Source of the DNA: Metamycoplasma spumans ATCC 19526
GTDB taxonomy: Bacteria > Bacillota_I > Bacilli_A > Mycoplasmatales > Metamycoplasmataceae
Length of the DNA stretch: 52,472 nucleotides
NCBI GenBank assembly: GCA_000620005.1
Contig: JHVF01000005.1
Coordinates: 1-52,472 of the forward strand
Reading direction: 5' to 3'
A program made the translations under genes and the position numbers. Shown here piece after piece: positions 1-8,891 of the stretch. Position 1 is the stretch's first letter. Each line of letters opens with the position of its first letter. The notes under the pieces were generated by a model. It was not told the DNA's origin and searched no databases. It saw only the letters and a list, made by a program, of their open reading frames with translations.

Positions 1-280
1 TTCTACCAACACCCTTACCTTTTTTGGCTGATTTTCCTGTTTTTGATTCTAAATTTTTCATATCTAAATTATATATGTTTATCCACTTCTTTATATATGC
101 TGTTGCATAATGAAATGGGTCAACATAACATTTTTTAGAAGATTTATTTTCATAGGTATCCTTGTATCGTCCTTCTCAAAAGTCCTCCACAAAGGTGATA
201 ATTGCCATATTAAAATTTTGATTTTTTGCAATATTTATATATTTTAGTTTTTGTTCTACTGTAAATTGTTTTCTTGACAT
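1..280 (-). mobile_element. IS3-family transposase OrfA, partial (N-terminal 93 aa)
   Basis: Reading from the ATG at 280, the protein starts MSRKQFTVEQKLKYI and runs off the left window edge. The first ~25 residues look like an insertion-sequence helix-turn-helix. The part near the edge (SKTGKSAKKGKGVGR) matches the basic linker that I know from mycoplasmal IS3-like (IS1138/IS1221-type) OrfA proteins, just before the coiled coil that binds OrfB. OrfA would bind the element's ends; the DDE catalytic part (OrfB) would lie outside the window. One UGA is read as Trp. Family assignment rests on remembered motifs. The exact IS group and whether the element is intact cannot be judged here. Confidence 0.75.
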
Positions 281-285
281 AAAAA

Positions 286-308
286 ACACACTCCTTTTTG
301 GAATGTGT
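286..308 (-). promoter_or_regulatory. Hairpin enclosing the transposase ribosome-binding site
   Basis: On the minus-strand mRNA, ACACAUUCC pairs with GGAGUGUGU over nine positions (one U-G wobble) around an AAAAA loop. The GGAG in the 3' arm is the Shine-Dalgarno of the OrfA gene, 10 nt before its ATG. The RBS is therefore sequestered in any transcript that reads in from outside. Sequestering hairpins of this type are known in other IS elements; the function here is inferred. Confidence 0.55.
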
Positions 309-386
309 CTATTATTTTTTATCCTAACCTAATACTTATAGCAGTATCAAATTTTTAAATTGAAAACATTTAAATTGAGGCAAACT

Positions 387-1133
387 ATGAAAAAAGAAAA
401 ATTACTAATTTACTGAACTGAAGGTTTAATTAATGAATATCCCAATCAATTAATTCATTACGAAAATAATGATATTAAAAAGCATGATTTGGATTTAGAA
501 ATTAACATTCATTATCTAGATGTTAATGGAAAATTGCATTATGCTTTCATTAATTATTCAAATCCTAAATTTGAAATTGAAGAAGAAATTAATGATTATA
601 GAATAATGGAATTTTATCGAGGCTCATTGTATGAAGATTGTGAAGTTGAAAATTTAAAAATACAAAAATTTTTCTTTTCTGGTCAAACAATAGAAAATAT
701 TGGCAAAAAATACCAACATTTATCATTATTTCAAATTAGAGAAATTTTATTTAATATTTTAAAAGTCAGATTGTTAATTATTTATGATGTCAATAATGAT
801 TTAGCAATTAATGCAATTGAAAATATAACTCCTAGTCATGAAATTTTCAAAAAATACGGCATTAATTATCTTAAATGCCTAAAAGAGGCAAAGGAATCAT
901 TGCCTAATGATATTGATATTGACCAAGAACAATCACAGAACTTTCTTTCTAGTGTGATTTTAGAAGAAATTATAGATAAATTAGGATCTAAATGATATGA
1001 ATTTAAACTTGACCTTCTTGAAACACTATTGCAAGAACCATTTGATAAAATTATCAACTCAATTAATGAAAAAGGCCTATTTTATAGCTACACTGAAAAA
1101 GATATTGAAAAAATTATAAAAGATAATTACTAA
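387..1133 (+). CDS. Hypothetical protein, 248 aa
   Basis: I do not recognise this gene. The ATG at 387 has a GAGG seven bases upstream. Translation needs UGA as Trp at two places and ends with TAA just before a strong hairpin. The product is soluble and acidic, rich in Asn, Ile, Glu and Lys, with no signal peptide or membrane segment. Residues ~95-130 (SGQTIENIGKKYQHLSLFQI onward) could form a helical, perhaps DNA-binding, unit, but this is weak. It stands alone: the IS gene behind it is divergent and the nuclease ahead is convergent. It may be lineage-specific or arrived with the IS-rich flank. Confidence 0.7.
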
Positions 1134-1144
1134 AAGTAATTTAA

Positions 1145-1170
1145 AAGCTCAGGTATAAATGCCTGAGCTT
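1145..1170. terminator. Bidirectional terminator between convergent genes
   Basis: Perfect 9-bp stem AAGCTCAGG/CCTGAGCTT with an 8-base loop. It sits 11 bases after the stop of the upstream plus-strand gene and 3 bases after the stop of the minus-strand nuclease gene, so it can serve both. Confidence 0.75.
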
Positions 1171-1173
1171 AAA

Positions 1174-2271
1174 TTATTCTGATTTAATATTAATATAACC
1201 AACAATTAATGTATGGTCACTAATCTTTTTTACCATATCAAAATCGCTAGCAGCTTTATTGCTGTGATACTGTGAGTTGAATAATTTTGTATATTCGGCT
1301 CGATTTTCATTATTAATATGGTGTATTAAATCATATTTTAAAAATTTATTACCTTCAAAAGTGCCGTTAGGGTCATAGGCAATAATTTTATCATACGGGT
1401 TAGCATAAGATTTATTTCCTAAACTAGTAGCATATACATCTTTAAAAGTATTGGTTTCGTAATTAGTTTCATAGCCTAGCTTAGTATAATAATCGCTTGC
1501 GTAGGTAAAATTTTCTTTTTTAATGTTTGTATCACCATTGAAAATTATCAAAGTATTAATATCTTTCTTTTTAATATCAGTAAATAGATTTTTAATATCT
1601 AAATATTCTTTTACTTCTTGATCACCTTGATTAGTTCATTTATAATTATCAATCGTTGGACTATTGTCTTCATTAACATTTTCCGTGTTTGATTTTCCAG
1701 GTGCATCAAGATGGCCGTTAATTATTCAGAATTGCTGTTTATCTTGCAATATTTCTCATTTAGAATATCATAACGGTCTTGTATATTCAACATCTTTGCC
1801 TAAATAACTGCCTTCTTCATTAAGATATCTTAATTTATCGTTACGATAAATAATGCCATATGCCTCTTTACTTTTAGGACGGCTTTGTGAATAAACGCCT
1901 TTAATAGAAACTTTATAAGATCAATTATTACCTAAAGCTTCTACAATGCGCTTTAATGGTTCTTCTTCATCGTATGATAATTCTTGTATACTCAACAAAT
2001 CTAATTGATTATCATTAATAACATCTTTAATAGCACGTTGCCTATATTGCAATCTCGGAATAGATTTAGTGCTCAAATTAGCAATATTTCACGAACCGAA
2101 TTTAATTTTATCGCCTTTTGATAGTACAATATTATCTTCGTTTTTTACACTATTCTTATTTTTATTATTAATGTAATATAAAGTACCTGCCACACCACCA
2201 GCAATAACAAGCCCTGTTGTAATTAAGCCGGCAAATATTCTTTTTTTACTACTCTTTTTTGCTTTTTTCAT
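1174..2271 (-). CDS. Membrane-anchored nuclease, endonuclease/exonuclease/phosphatase (DNase I-like) family, MnuA-like
   Basis: 365 aa. An N-terminal basic stretch and one membrane segment (about residues 12-34) anchor the protein, with the catalytic part outside. The EEP-fold motifs occur in order: GSWNIAN (~59-65, metal-binding Asn), SIQEL (metal-binding Glu), IINGHLDAPG (catalytic His/Asp), IFNGDTNI (Asp/Asn), NPYDKII, and the terminal SDHTLIVG with the catalytic His. This is the signature of mycoplasmal membrane nucleases, which break down host nucleic acid to feed purine and pyrimidine salvage. All key residues are present, so activity is likely. The start is fixed by AAGGAAG before ATG. 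Several UGA codons lie inside. Its own promoter and 5' hairpin are listed separately. Confidence 0.85.
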
Positions 2272-2289
2272 AATCTTCCTTTAATAAAT

Positions 2290-2320
2290 AAACCAATTTT
2301 AAAATGGTTTTTATATTATA
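2290..2320 (-). promoter_or_regulatory. Promoter -10 and 5'-terminal hairpin of the nuclease mRNA
   Basis: A TATAAT box on the minus strand occupies 2320-2315. The expected start site at about 2309 falls on a hairpin, AAACCA (2310-2305) pairing with TGGTTT (2295-2290), so the transcript would begin with a stem-loop. The SD and ATG follow about 20 nt later. The box and stem are visible; a stabilising or regulatory role is inferred. Confidence 0.45.
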
Positions 2321-2340
2321 TCAAATAATTTATATAATAA

Positions 2341-2368
2341 AAATCTCAATACTTTTGCATTGAGATTT
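2341..2368 (-). terminator. Terminator of the lipoprotein-oppB-oppC operon
   Basis: Perfect 10-bp stem AAATCTCAAT/ATTGAGATTT with an 8-base loop, followed on the minus strand by a T-rich run. It begins 6 bases after the oppC stop. Confidence 0.8.
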
Positions 2369-2374
2369 TATTTT

Positions 2375-3541
2375 TTATCCGTTTTTTGGATTATAAGTTT
2401 GAGATAAAACAACATTGAATAGTTTAAATGACAAACAAAACATAGCAATATACATAGTTGTAAATATTAAATATCAGGGATTATTTTTAGCAGATTGCAA
2501 CGCTTCTTTTAAAATATTTCCAATGTTAATATTATTAGAATTATTTATCAAATCCAAAAATGCTAATGAAGATACAATTAAAATATTTATTGCCAAACGA
2601 TCGGTTACTAAAATTAATATTGAAGGTAAAATTAGTTTAAATAATTTACGATATGTAATCTGAATATTGTTTAATCCGATTGATTTAGATGCTAAAATAA
2701 ATTCATTTTTAGATAATATAGAAATTTCATTTTTCGATATTTCATAATAAGAAGTTCAAGAAATTAAAATAAATGAAATTAATATTTCATATCAATTAGT
2801 ACCAAAGAAAATACATAATAACAATATTCAAATAATTTCTGGTATTGATGTTAGGATTGTCGCAATTTTATCAACTAATATCCCATATCATTTATTTTTA
2901 TTAAACACATATAACGCAGCCAAAGAAAAGCCTATAAAAACATTGAATGCAATCGCCAGTATAATTGTCAAAATTGTAATAAATATCGAAATATTCAGCC
3001 TTGAATATATATCTATTCCATTGTTATTTGTTCCTAAAAATGGCATATGCAAAACATTGATTTTATCGCTTGCATTATTTAAATTTATTGCTTTAATCAA
3101 ATCATAAGGATTATATCTTAATATAACAATATCAGTGTTAGTTGTCAATGAACCGCCTAAATCAAAAGCTGAATCATATAATATTCTAAATACAGGTTGC
3201 TCGTTAGCTTCAAAAGATCTAGTCAATTCTTTATTAGCAATTTCTCTAATAAAATTCAATTCTTGACCACGTTCAAAATTTCTCTCTATTACTTGATTAA
3301 AATAAGGGGGCAAGTTATTAACGTATATCGATTGTTCGTTAAGTGATTGATTTGCTGGATTTTTGATAAAAGCTAGCATAATCAACATTGCTAAAATCAC
3401 CAGAATAAAGAAAGTAAATATAGCTATATTCAATTTCTTTGAAAAAAAACGTTTTCAAAATAATTTCATCTGGCTTTGGTGAATTGCATAAGTTTTGACT
3501 GTTTTCTTCTCTTTTACAAACTTAAAAAGGTTGTTATTCAT
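2375..3541 (-). CDS. oppC: ABC transporter permease, OppC/DppC type
   Basis: 388 aa. A long cytoplasmic start (MNNNLFKFVKEKK...) precedes the first membrane span (~38-58). A large outer loop follows, then about five more spans. Near the C-terminus LASKSIGLNNIQITYRKLF, followed by ILPSILILVTDRLAIN, has the form of the EAA loop of OppC-type permeases (canonical ...ALGAS...I...HILPN), which docks on the ATPase. The start has an AGGAGG, and the first 8 bases overlap the end of oppB (ATGAATAA), indicating translational coupling. Several UGA-Trp codons. No OppD or OppF gene follows; a terminator comes first. The substrate could be peptides, but mycoplasmal Opp-like systems also carry other solutes. 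Confidence 0.8.
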
Positions 3542-4493
3542 ATTTTAATAACCTCCTTTTTGTATTTTTTAGTCTTTTATTTAGCTCTAATAAAGGATTA
3601 AGTTTAGATAAAATTAAATCATTTACTATTCTTGCAACTAATAACCCAAAAAAACTAAATGTAAAATAAAACATTATTAAATTTATTTCACCTTTTGAAA
3701 AAGCGTAAGAAAGAAAAATACTTTGACCAGGAATTGAAAATACTCTTTCTATAATTAACGAAGTAGAAAATAACAGTATATAAAAAGGCAAAATAACTTG
3801 CAACTGTGATATCAATAGATTTTTAAAAATATTTTTATTAAATAACTTAGTTTTACTTAAGCCCAATGTTTTTGAAAAAAGATAATAATTTGAAATAAGG
3901 ATTTCTTTTGTAACTTTTCTAGATCTTGCGTGAAATAATGAAATTGTTGCAAATGATGTAATTAAAGTTGGAATTAATAAAGAAACTAAACTAAATTTTT
4001 TATCAAAAATATACTGAGATGGATAACCGAATATTGATGCATTTGTTAGCGCAATTATTGCAACAATAATTAATGGTATTGCCACAATAAACGAAATTGT
4101 AAAATTAACAATAAAGTCAATAGCTTTATTATATTTATAAGCACTTCAAACACCTAGAATATTACCAATAATTAAACTTATAAGAAAAATAAAAACTGTA
4201 AAAATAATTGTGTATTTAAATTGAGAAAAATAAAGTACGAATATTGATTGATTATTTGATGCTAATTCACTTGAAAAAATTTTTCCAGAGGAAAAAGTTA
4301 TTAGGTTTCACAAATATTCGCCATATCTTGTTCCATAATTTTTAGAAATTTGACTTGCTACGGCGAAATTTTTTTGAATTTGAGGTTCGATTAATAAATT
4401 AATGGCAAAAAATATAATTGTTATTGTTAAAAATAAAATAAAAAAGTAAACAATAACAGTTTTTAGCCGCTTTATTGAACTATGTGACGCCAT
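3534..4493 (-). CDS. oppB: ABC transporter permease, OppB/DppB type
   Basis: 319 aa with about six membrane spans. The first is at ~14-34, followed by a long outer loop. The C-terminal half has the OppB-type segment IERVFSIPGQSIFLSYAFSK (canonical E..F.IPG.G.L...A...RD) and the ATPase-coupling loop around SKTLGLSKTKLFNKNIFKNLL. It should form a heterodimer with OppC made from the overlapping gene. It starts only 15 bases after the stop of the lipoprotein gene with no clear Shine-Dalgarno, so it is probably co-transcribed. Sequence is diverged from textbook OppB, and the substrate cannot be deduced. Confidence 0.8.
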
Positions 4494-4508
4494 TATTGTT
4501 AACTTATA

Positions 4509-5273
4509 TTATTTTTTTAAAAAACCACCAATGTCAAAATGTTCGTGTGATAAAGTTTTTTGATCTGGTGTAGATTTATTGTAAACTGAAACTTCTTCCA
4601 ATTCAACTGCACCTTCTGCTTCTTCGACTGTTAATGAATTATCGCCAAATGAGAAAATAATATCTTTTTTACTTTCTTCAACAGTTACATCTACGTATTT
4701 TTTAAGAACTTCTAATAATTTATCGAAACCTTGTTTTTGAGCTTCTTTAACTTCATTAACAAACTCTTGTGCTTCTACTTTAAGTTTTGATTTGTTAGAT
4801 AGTGTATATCCACCGTATGTAACAGTTTGTACTTCTTCAACTTCTTTAAAACCGTTTATTGTAAAACGAGCTTCTACAAGTTTTCCATCTGATAGTGTTT
4901 GAGTAATATCTAAATGGATTTGTCCTTCATCTGGGTGTGCATGTGATGAAGGGTTAACTGCGTATTTAGCTGTTTCAGGAGCTTCACTAGTGTTGAATTT
5001 AATTCCATGAGAGCTTAAAACTTTTAAAACATCTTCTCAGGTTGTTGCTGCTTTAAGTTCAGCGATAACAGTTGTTGGAGAAACATCTTTTTGATTAATT
5101 GCATTTGTAGCTATTGAAATACCAATTTTTGTGTCCATTTCAACTTTTGCTTCAAGACGATTATCATCATTATTATTATCATTTTTCGAACAACTAATTG
5201 CAGCTATCGGAAGAGCTGATAATGATAAAACTGAAGAGATTGCTAACAATATTTTTTTTGAACTTTTTTTCAT
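4509..5273 (-). CDS. Surface lipoprotein, 254 aa
   Basis: The signal peptide MKKSSKKILL... ends in a lipobox, IAAISC, with Cys at ~28. A short Asn/Asp linker follows. The mature part is acidic and contains a His-rich patch (SSHAHPDEG, ~106-114) and a motif resembling the mycoplasmal lipoprotein-associated domain (ARFTINGFK, compare ...TISGFK). I chose the ATG at 5273 because AAAGGATGG precedes it; an in-frame ATG at 5294 lies further upstream and is less likely. It is first in an operon with oppB and oppC, where a substrate-binding lipoprotein is expected, but at 254 aa it is far shorter than mycoplasmal OppA (~900 aa). It may be an accessory surface protein or a small binding protein. Confidence 0.75.
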
Positions 5274-5502
5274 AATACCATCCTTTATTTTCAAAAATAA
5301 TTATATAATAATTTAATAAAAAATGTAAAAATAAGAGATTTATTAGCAATTTTTATATAGTAATAGACCAATAAATTATACTTTTTTTGTTTTTTTTATA
5401 CATTTATGATAAAAAACCTTTATTTAATTAAAAAATTTATATGCATTATTAATTTAGATTTTAATAAAATAATTTTTTTTATATATAATATTAATTGCTA
5501 AT

Positions 5503-5577
5503 GCCGTCATAGCTCAGGGGCAGAGCACTTCCATGGTAAGGAAGGGGTCGTTGGTTCAAATCCAATTGACGGCACCA
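5503..5577 (+). tRNA. tRNA-Thr (anticodon GGU)
   Basis: Complete cloverleaf with acceptor GCCGTCA/TGACGGC, D-arm GCTC/GAGC, anticodon stem CTTCC/GGAAG around ATGGTAA (anticodon GGT), T-arm GTTGG TTCAAAT CCAAT, and encoded CCA. It reads ACC and ACU. A TATAAT-like stretch lies upstream (near 5482-5492) and a hairpin terminator follows. Confidence 0.93.
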
Positions 5578-5592
5578 TATCAAAACTGATCG

Positions 5593-5617
5593 AAATGCCA
5601 TTTGGCATTTTTTTATT
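5593..5617 (+). terminator. Terminator after tRNA-Thr
   Basis: AAATGCC/GGCATTT stem with a 4-base loop, followed by TTTTATTTTTT. Confidence 0.8.
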
Positions 5618-5640
5618 TTTTGAATCTAATAAAATAAAAA

Positions 5641-5657
5641 AAGCGACTAAGTCGCTT
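5641..5657 (-). terminator. Terminator after tRNA-Trp
   Basis: AAGCGAC/GTCGCTT stem with a 3-base loop. On the minus strand it is followed by a T-rich run, 18 bases beyond the tRNA's CCA. Confidence 0.8.
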
Positions 5658-5674
5658 ATTTTCACATTGTGATA

Positions 5675-5749
5675 TGGCACGGGTAGCAAGACTCGAACTC
5701 ACAACACACGGGGTTGAAGCCCGTTGTTCTACCATTGAACTATACCCGT
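5675..5749 (-). tRNA. tRNA-Trp (anticodon UCA), reads UGA as Trp
   Basis: Cloverleaf on the minus strand: acceptor ACGGGTA/TACCCGT, D-arm GTTC/GAAC, anticodon stem ACGGG/CCCGT with loop CTTCAAC (anticodon TCA), T-arm GTGAG TTCGAGT CTTGC, G73 and encoded CCA. UCA pairs with UGA and by wobble with UGG, the basis of genetic code 4. This agrees with the many in-frame TGA codons here. It lies downstream of the acyl carrier protein gene on the same strand and may be transcribed with it. Confidence 0.95.
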
Positions 5750-5806
5750 ATTGCCTTATTATTTTACAATATTATCTATTTTTTTTATTAAAAAGGCAAT
5801 TTTTAT

Positions 5807-6031
5807 TTATTTAGATAGTTTTGATTCGAATAAATTTACGATATCACTTACTAATTTAATGTTTAAAAGTTCTTCATCACTTATAACAATATTATGTTTA
5901 GCTTCAATATCACTTATTAACATAACTAAATCCAGACTATCAATATTTAAATCCTTAATATTTGAATCTAAATCAAATTTTGATTTTGTTAAAGTTTTCA
6001 ATAACTTAAAAATAGTATCTTGTGCATTCAT
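5807..6031 (-). CDS. acpP: Acyl carrier protein
   Basis: 74 aa. The motif NIDSLDLVML carries the Ser (~36) that receives 4'-phosphopantetheine; in the DSLD box Asp, Ser and Leu are all intact. Four-helix ACP length and acidity are normal. Mycoplasmas lack full fatty-acid synthesis, so this ACP probably serves acyl transfer to phospholipid or lipoprotein. It is last in an operon, 9 bases after the stop of a TM-anchored protein gene, with an MG284-like gene at the operon start. I recall the same order around MG287 (ACP) of M. genitalium. Confidence 0.85.
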   Translation of the reverse strand: MNAQDTIFKLLKTLTKSKFDLDSNIKDLNIDSLDLVMLISDIEAKHNIVISDEELLNIKLVSDIVNLFESKLSK

Positions 6032-6039
6032 AAAAATAA

Positions 6040-6567
6040 TTATATCTTATTTGTTGAAATTTGATAAGTGACCCCTGATTTTTGTGTTTTATTATTCCAT
6101 TTAAAAGATATAACAACTTGTTGATCATCAATAATTTTGTAATTATATTTAACTTCGCCATCAAGAACTAACATTCTATTTAAAACATCTTTAATGATAT
6201 TACTAATCATATCCTCATCAATTCAAGCCTGACCATCTTTATAATTTAGTAAATCATAATAGTCAGAGCTGCTAATTTGCGGGAAAACAGTTTTTCAGTC
6301 AACTTCAACTAATTCAACTGGTTTTTCCGGCTCTTTATCCCCCTCTTCTTCCTTAATTTTTTCATCATTTCCGTTATTTTCATCATAAATTATTGAAGGC
6401 TTTTCTTTATTTATTTCATCATTTCCATTGATTTTATTGATGTTATTTTTATTTACGTTTTTATCGTTACCTTTTGTTAATAAAAATACAGAACACATTG
6501 CACCAACACTTATTAAGGCAGCTAAACTAATTGATGTTCCTATAATTATTTTCTTTTTAATCGTCAT
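6040..6567 (-). CDS. Hypothetical membrane-anchored protein, 175 aa (position matches MG286)
   Basis: The N-terminus MTIKKKIIIG... leads into one membrane segment (~7-29). A low-complexity Asn/Lys/Glu/Asp region (~33-85) follows, then a folded-looking C-terminal half ending ...VVISFKWNNKTQKSGVTYQI. There is no lipobox. The start is fixed by GGAGG six bases upstream, which lies inside the end of the preceding gene. Its ATG shares one A with that gene's TAA stop, so translation is coupled. Function unknown. Order in the operon (MG284-like, 369-aa protein, this, ACP) matches what I remember of MG284-MG287, which is positional evidence only. Confidence 0.75.
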
Positions 6568-7676
6568 TATAAACCTCCTCAATAATTAATTTCTTCAATG
6601 CTATTAGCATTTGCAATAATTTTTTGAATATTCTTAACTTTTATATATTGATAATCACCATTTAAAAATCCAGCAATTTTTTCTGTTTTTAATTTTATTT
6701 TACCGTTGCTCATTGAAAAAAATGGTTTGGTAAAATTTTGATTATAGACTACTGAAAAGTTCTTTAATTTATCGCCAAACGATATAGTTATTTCATGAAA
6801 AAAGTTTCCGAAAAAGTTAAGAGGAACTAATAAGCCTCTTTCTGCTTCAATATCTTTTGCAGAAACATTTACATTCTTATCTTTTTTATTTCAAAAACTA
6901 TAAGATGAAACTAAAATACTTTTTTTATCATCTCATGGATTGTATATAATTTCATAATCACCAACAGTATTTAAAGTATTAATTTTTAATTTAATGTCTA
7001 AGTTTTCTAAGTCGCTTTGATTAATTACATCTCTAATTTTCTTATCGGTTGATACCTTGACAATTTCAAAGTCGTAAATTTTTTTATTATGTTTTGCTTC
7101 TAATAATACATTTGGTTTAAAAACAAAAGATAAATACTCGCGATTCTCAAAATGATTCATAAGTTTATCGTTATTAAAATCCGGATAGCTGTCGATCAAT
7201 AATCTACTTAAAATATTGATAATTATTCCGTTCTTATCACTTTTTAATTGTTTATTAGATTTAATTGCATTTATATAATAAACATAACGTTCAGCTTGAT
7301 ATCACTTACCACTAACTAAATAATGGATTTCAAAATTAATGTTTGATATACTATCAAAATTAATCGAATTGATGTCTTTATCAAGTTCGCTAACCGCAGA
7401 AAACACTCAATGATTATTTTTTTCATTTTTAGAAACATTAAGATTAACTTTTTTATTGTTGATAAATCCATCGACTTTAATAGCCTCAATTTGACTATGG
7501 AAATTAGCATATTGAAACTCTAAGATAAACTTATCATTTTTAATTAGTCTTCTAAGTGAAAACTTAGCATGCTGATTAGGATTAGATCAATTTAAAAGAT
7601 ACTGTTCTCGTTCGGCTTTTATATAAAAGTTTTCAAGTCAATATTCAGCAACCTTTTGATTATGAACTATATGCAT
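6567..7676 (-). CDS. Hypothetical beta-rich protein, 369 aa (MG285-like position), paralogue of the 12540-13697 product
   Basis: No signal peptide or lipobox. The alternating hydrophobic pattern suggests a beta-rich soluble protein. The C-terminal part has VPLNFFG, then 33 residues after its Val a KPFFSMSNGKIK block. The 385-aa protein encoded at 12540-13697 has VPTHFKG and KPFFDKNDGLIK at exactly the same spacing, so the two are paralogues. Both follow a small HTH-like protein gene. The ATG at 7676 lies 17 bases inside the preceding gene, with no clear Shine-Dalgarno, so coupled translation is likely; the exact start is uncertain. Function unknown. Confidence 0.72.
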
Positions 7677-7980
7677 TTAAAAATCTTAGAAATAAATTTA
7701 CAATTAAGTTCAATTTTTTATAATAATGGTTTTTTGATCAATGGGCTAGATATCAATCGCTATCTTTATTTTGCATAATAAAGTTTTCTGTAAAGATTAA
7801 GCGATCTTCTTCTGATAATGAAGTCAAAAATATTTCTAAAGCGCTTATGTCAGGGTTTTTATCATCGTTATGTTTTTTAGCATTTACTCTAATTTTTTCA
7901 TAAAGACAAAATTTATGTATAAATTCTCTTTTCTTTTGTAAGCTTAAATTTTGTAATTTTTTATAATTTTCATCAGTCAT
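7660..7980 (-). CDS. Small MG284/MPN403-like protein, 106 aa
   Basis: Starts at an ATG preceded by GAGG. Two internal UGA codons extend it well beyond the apparent first stop. The C-terminal half ends WYLAHWSKNHYYKKLNLIVN then LFLRFLN. The shape W....(Y/W)SK..YYK......FL..L recalls the helix-turn-helix-like end of the MG284/MPN403 family. That family name is from memory and needs a profile search. It is the first gene of the operon ending in acpP. Its counterpart at 13934-14272 heads the second cassette. Role may be DNA binding, but unproven. Confidence 0.65.
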
Positions 7981-8052
7981 TTTTCCTCTTTTCCATATTT
8001 ATTACACTAAATAATTTTTAAAATTTAATCAAAATGAAACTATAAAAAAATA

Positions 8053-8075
8053 TATATTTATAATATATAAATATA
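8053..8075. promoter_or_regulatory. Perfect 10-bp inverted repeat in a divergent promoter region
   Basis: TATATTTATA, 3-base spacer, TATAAATATA. It lies between the divergent starts of the MG284-like gene and rluB and overlaps the likely rluB -10. The composition is only A and T, so chance is a real alternative. A comparable palindrome lies upstream of the second MG284-type gene. Confidence 0.3.
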
Positions 8076-8094
8076 AAAATTACGAAAGTCTAAT

Positions 8095-8805
8095 ATGGAA
8101 GAAAAAATTAAACTACAAAAATTGATAAGCCAATTGGGTTATTGTTCAAGACGCGAAGCTGAAAAACTAATCGAGGACGGTAAAGTCTTGGTAAATAACG
8201 AGCTAGCTCATTTGGGAATGAGAGTCAATGCTAATGCTAAAGTAAAAATTAATGATAAAGAGATTAACAGATTAATTAAGCCAATTTACATTGTTTTAAA
8301 CAAACCAATGAATACAATATGCACCGCAAGTGATCCTCAAAATCGAAAAACAATATATGAATATATAAAATTAAAAGAAAAAGCTTCATCAATAGGAAGA
8401 TTGGATTTTAATACAACCGGTGTTATCATCATTACTAACGATGGTGAACTTAACAATAATCTAGCACATCCATCATCTGAAATTAAACGCGAATATATTG
8501 CAACTTTAGAAAAACCTTTAGAAGAAGAGCAGCTAAGATTTTTAAATTCTAATTTCGTTAAATTAAACGGCAAATACTCACGTCAAATTGTTAAAAAAAT
8601 TGATGATTTAAAATATTCAGTTATATTAAAAGAAGGAAGAAACCATCACGTTAAAAACTTATTTCTATTAGTAAATAACTACGTTAAAAAACTTCATAGA
8701 AAATCATATGGACCAATTTCTGATAAAGATTTAAAAATCGGTCAATATAGATATCTAACTGATGACGAAATAAAATTACTAAAAAATTTAGTAGATAAAA
8801 AATAA
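8095..8805 (+). CDS. rluB: Ribosomal large-subunit pseudouridine synthase, RsuA/RluB family
   Basis: 236 aa, complete. An S4 RNA-binding domain occupies ~5-65 (QKLISQLGYCSRREAEKLIE, then VLVNNELA). The catalytic domain follows, with GRLDFNTTGVIIITNDG (catalytic Asp in GRLD) and KREYIATLEKPL. It isomerises a uridine to pseudouridine in rRNA in the cytoplasm. RluB-type (23S) is most likely, but RsuA (16S) cannot be excluded from sequence alone. There is no clear Shine-Dalgarno; a TATAAT-like box lies at about 8060. A single-gene unit closed by its own terminator. Confidence 0.85.
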   Translation: MEEKIKLQKLISQLGYCSRREAEKLIEDGKVLVNNELAHLGMRVNANAKVKINDKEINRLIKPIYIVLNKPMNTICTASDPQNRKTIYEYIKLKEKASSIGRLDFNTTGVIIITNDGELNNNLAHPSSEIKREYIATLEKPLEEEQLRFLNSNFVKLNGKYSRQIVKKIDDLKYSVILKEGRNHHVKNLFLLVNNYVKKLHRKSYGPISDKDLKIGQYRYLTDDEIKLLKNLVDKK

Positions 8806-8811
8806 ATGTTC

Positions 8812-8843
8812 AATATTCGAATATAATTTCGAATATTTTTTTA
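8812..8843 (+). terminator. rluB terminator
   Basis: Perfect 10-bp stem AATATTCGAA/TTCGAATATT with loop TATAAT, then a T run. It begins 7 bases after the rluB stop. Confidence 0.8.
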
Positions 8844-8858
8844 TTTTAAAAATAAAAA

Positions 8859-8883
8859 AAATCAAGTATAAAACACTTGATTT
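8859..8883 (-). terminator. Terminator of the efp / YqhY-like / transketolase-like operon
   Basis: AAATCAAGT/ACTTGATTT stem with a 7-base loop, followed on the minus strand by TTTTTTTATTTTT. It starts 9 bases after the stop of the transketolase-like gene. Confidence 0.8.
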
Positions 8884-8891
8884 TAAATATG

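Noticed and set aside
2415-2663. Plus-strand 82-aa frame
   Set aside because: Lies wholly opposite oppC, whose frame shows OppC motifs; it is a shadow.
5507-5689. Minus-strand 60-aa frame across the tRNAs
   Set aside because: Overlaps tRNA-Thr and tRNA-Trp; its protein-like FEPTTPS stretch is the well-known translation artefact of a tRNA T-arm.
7316-7510. Minus-strand 64-aa frame inside the 369-aa gene
   Set aside because: Out of frame with the larger reading frame, which shows paralogy to another protein in the window.
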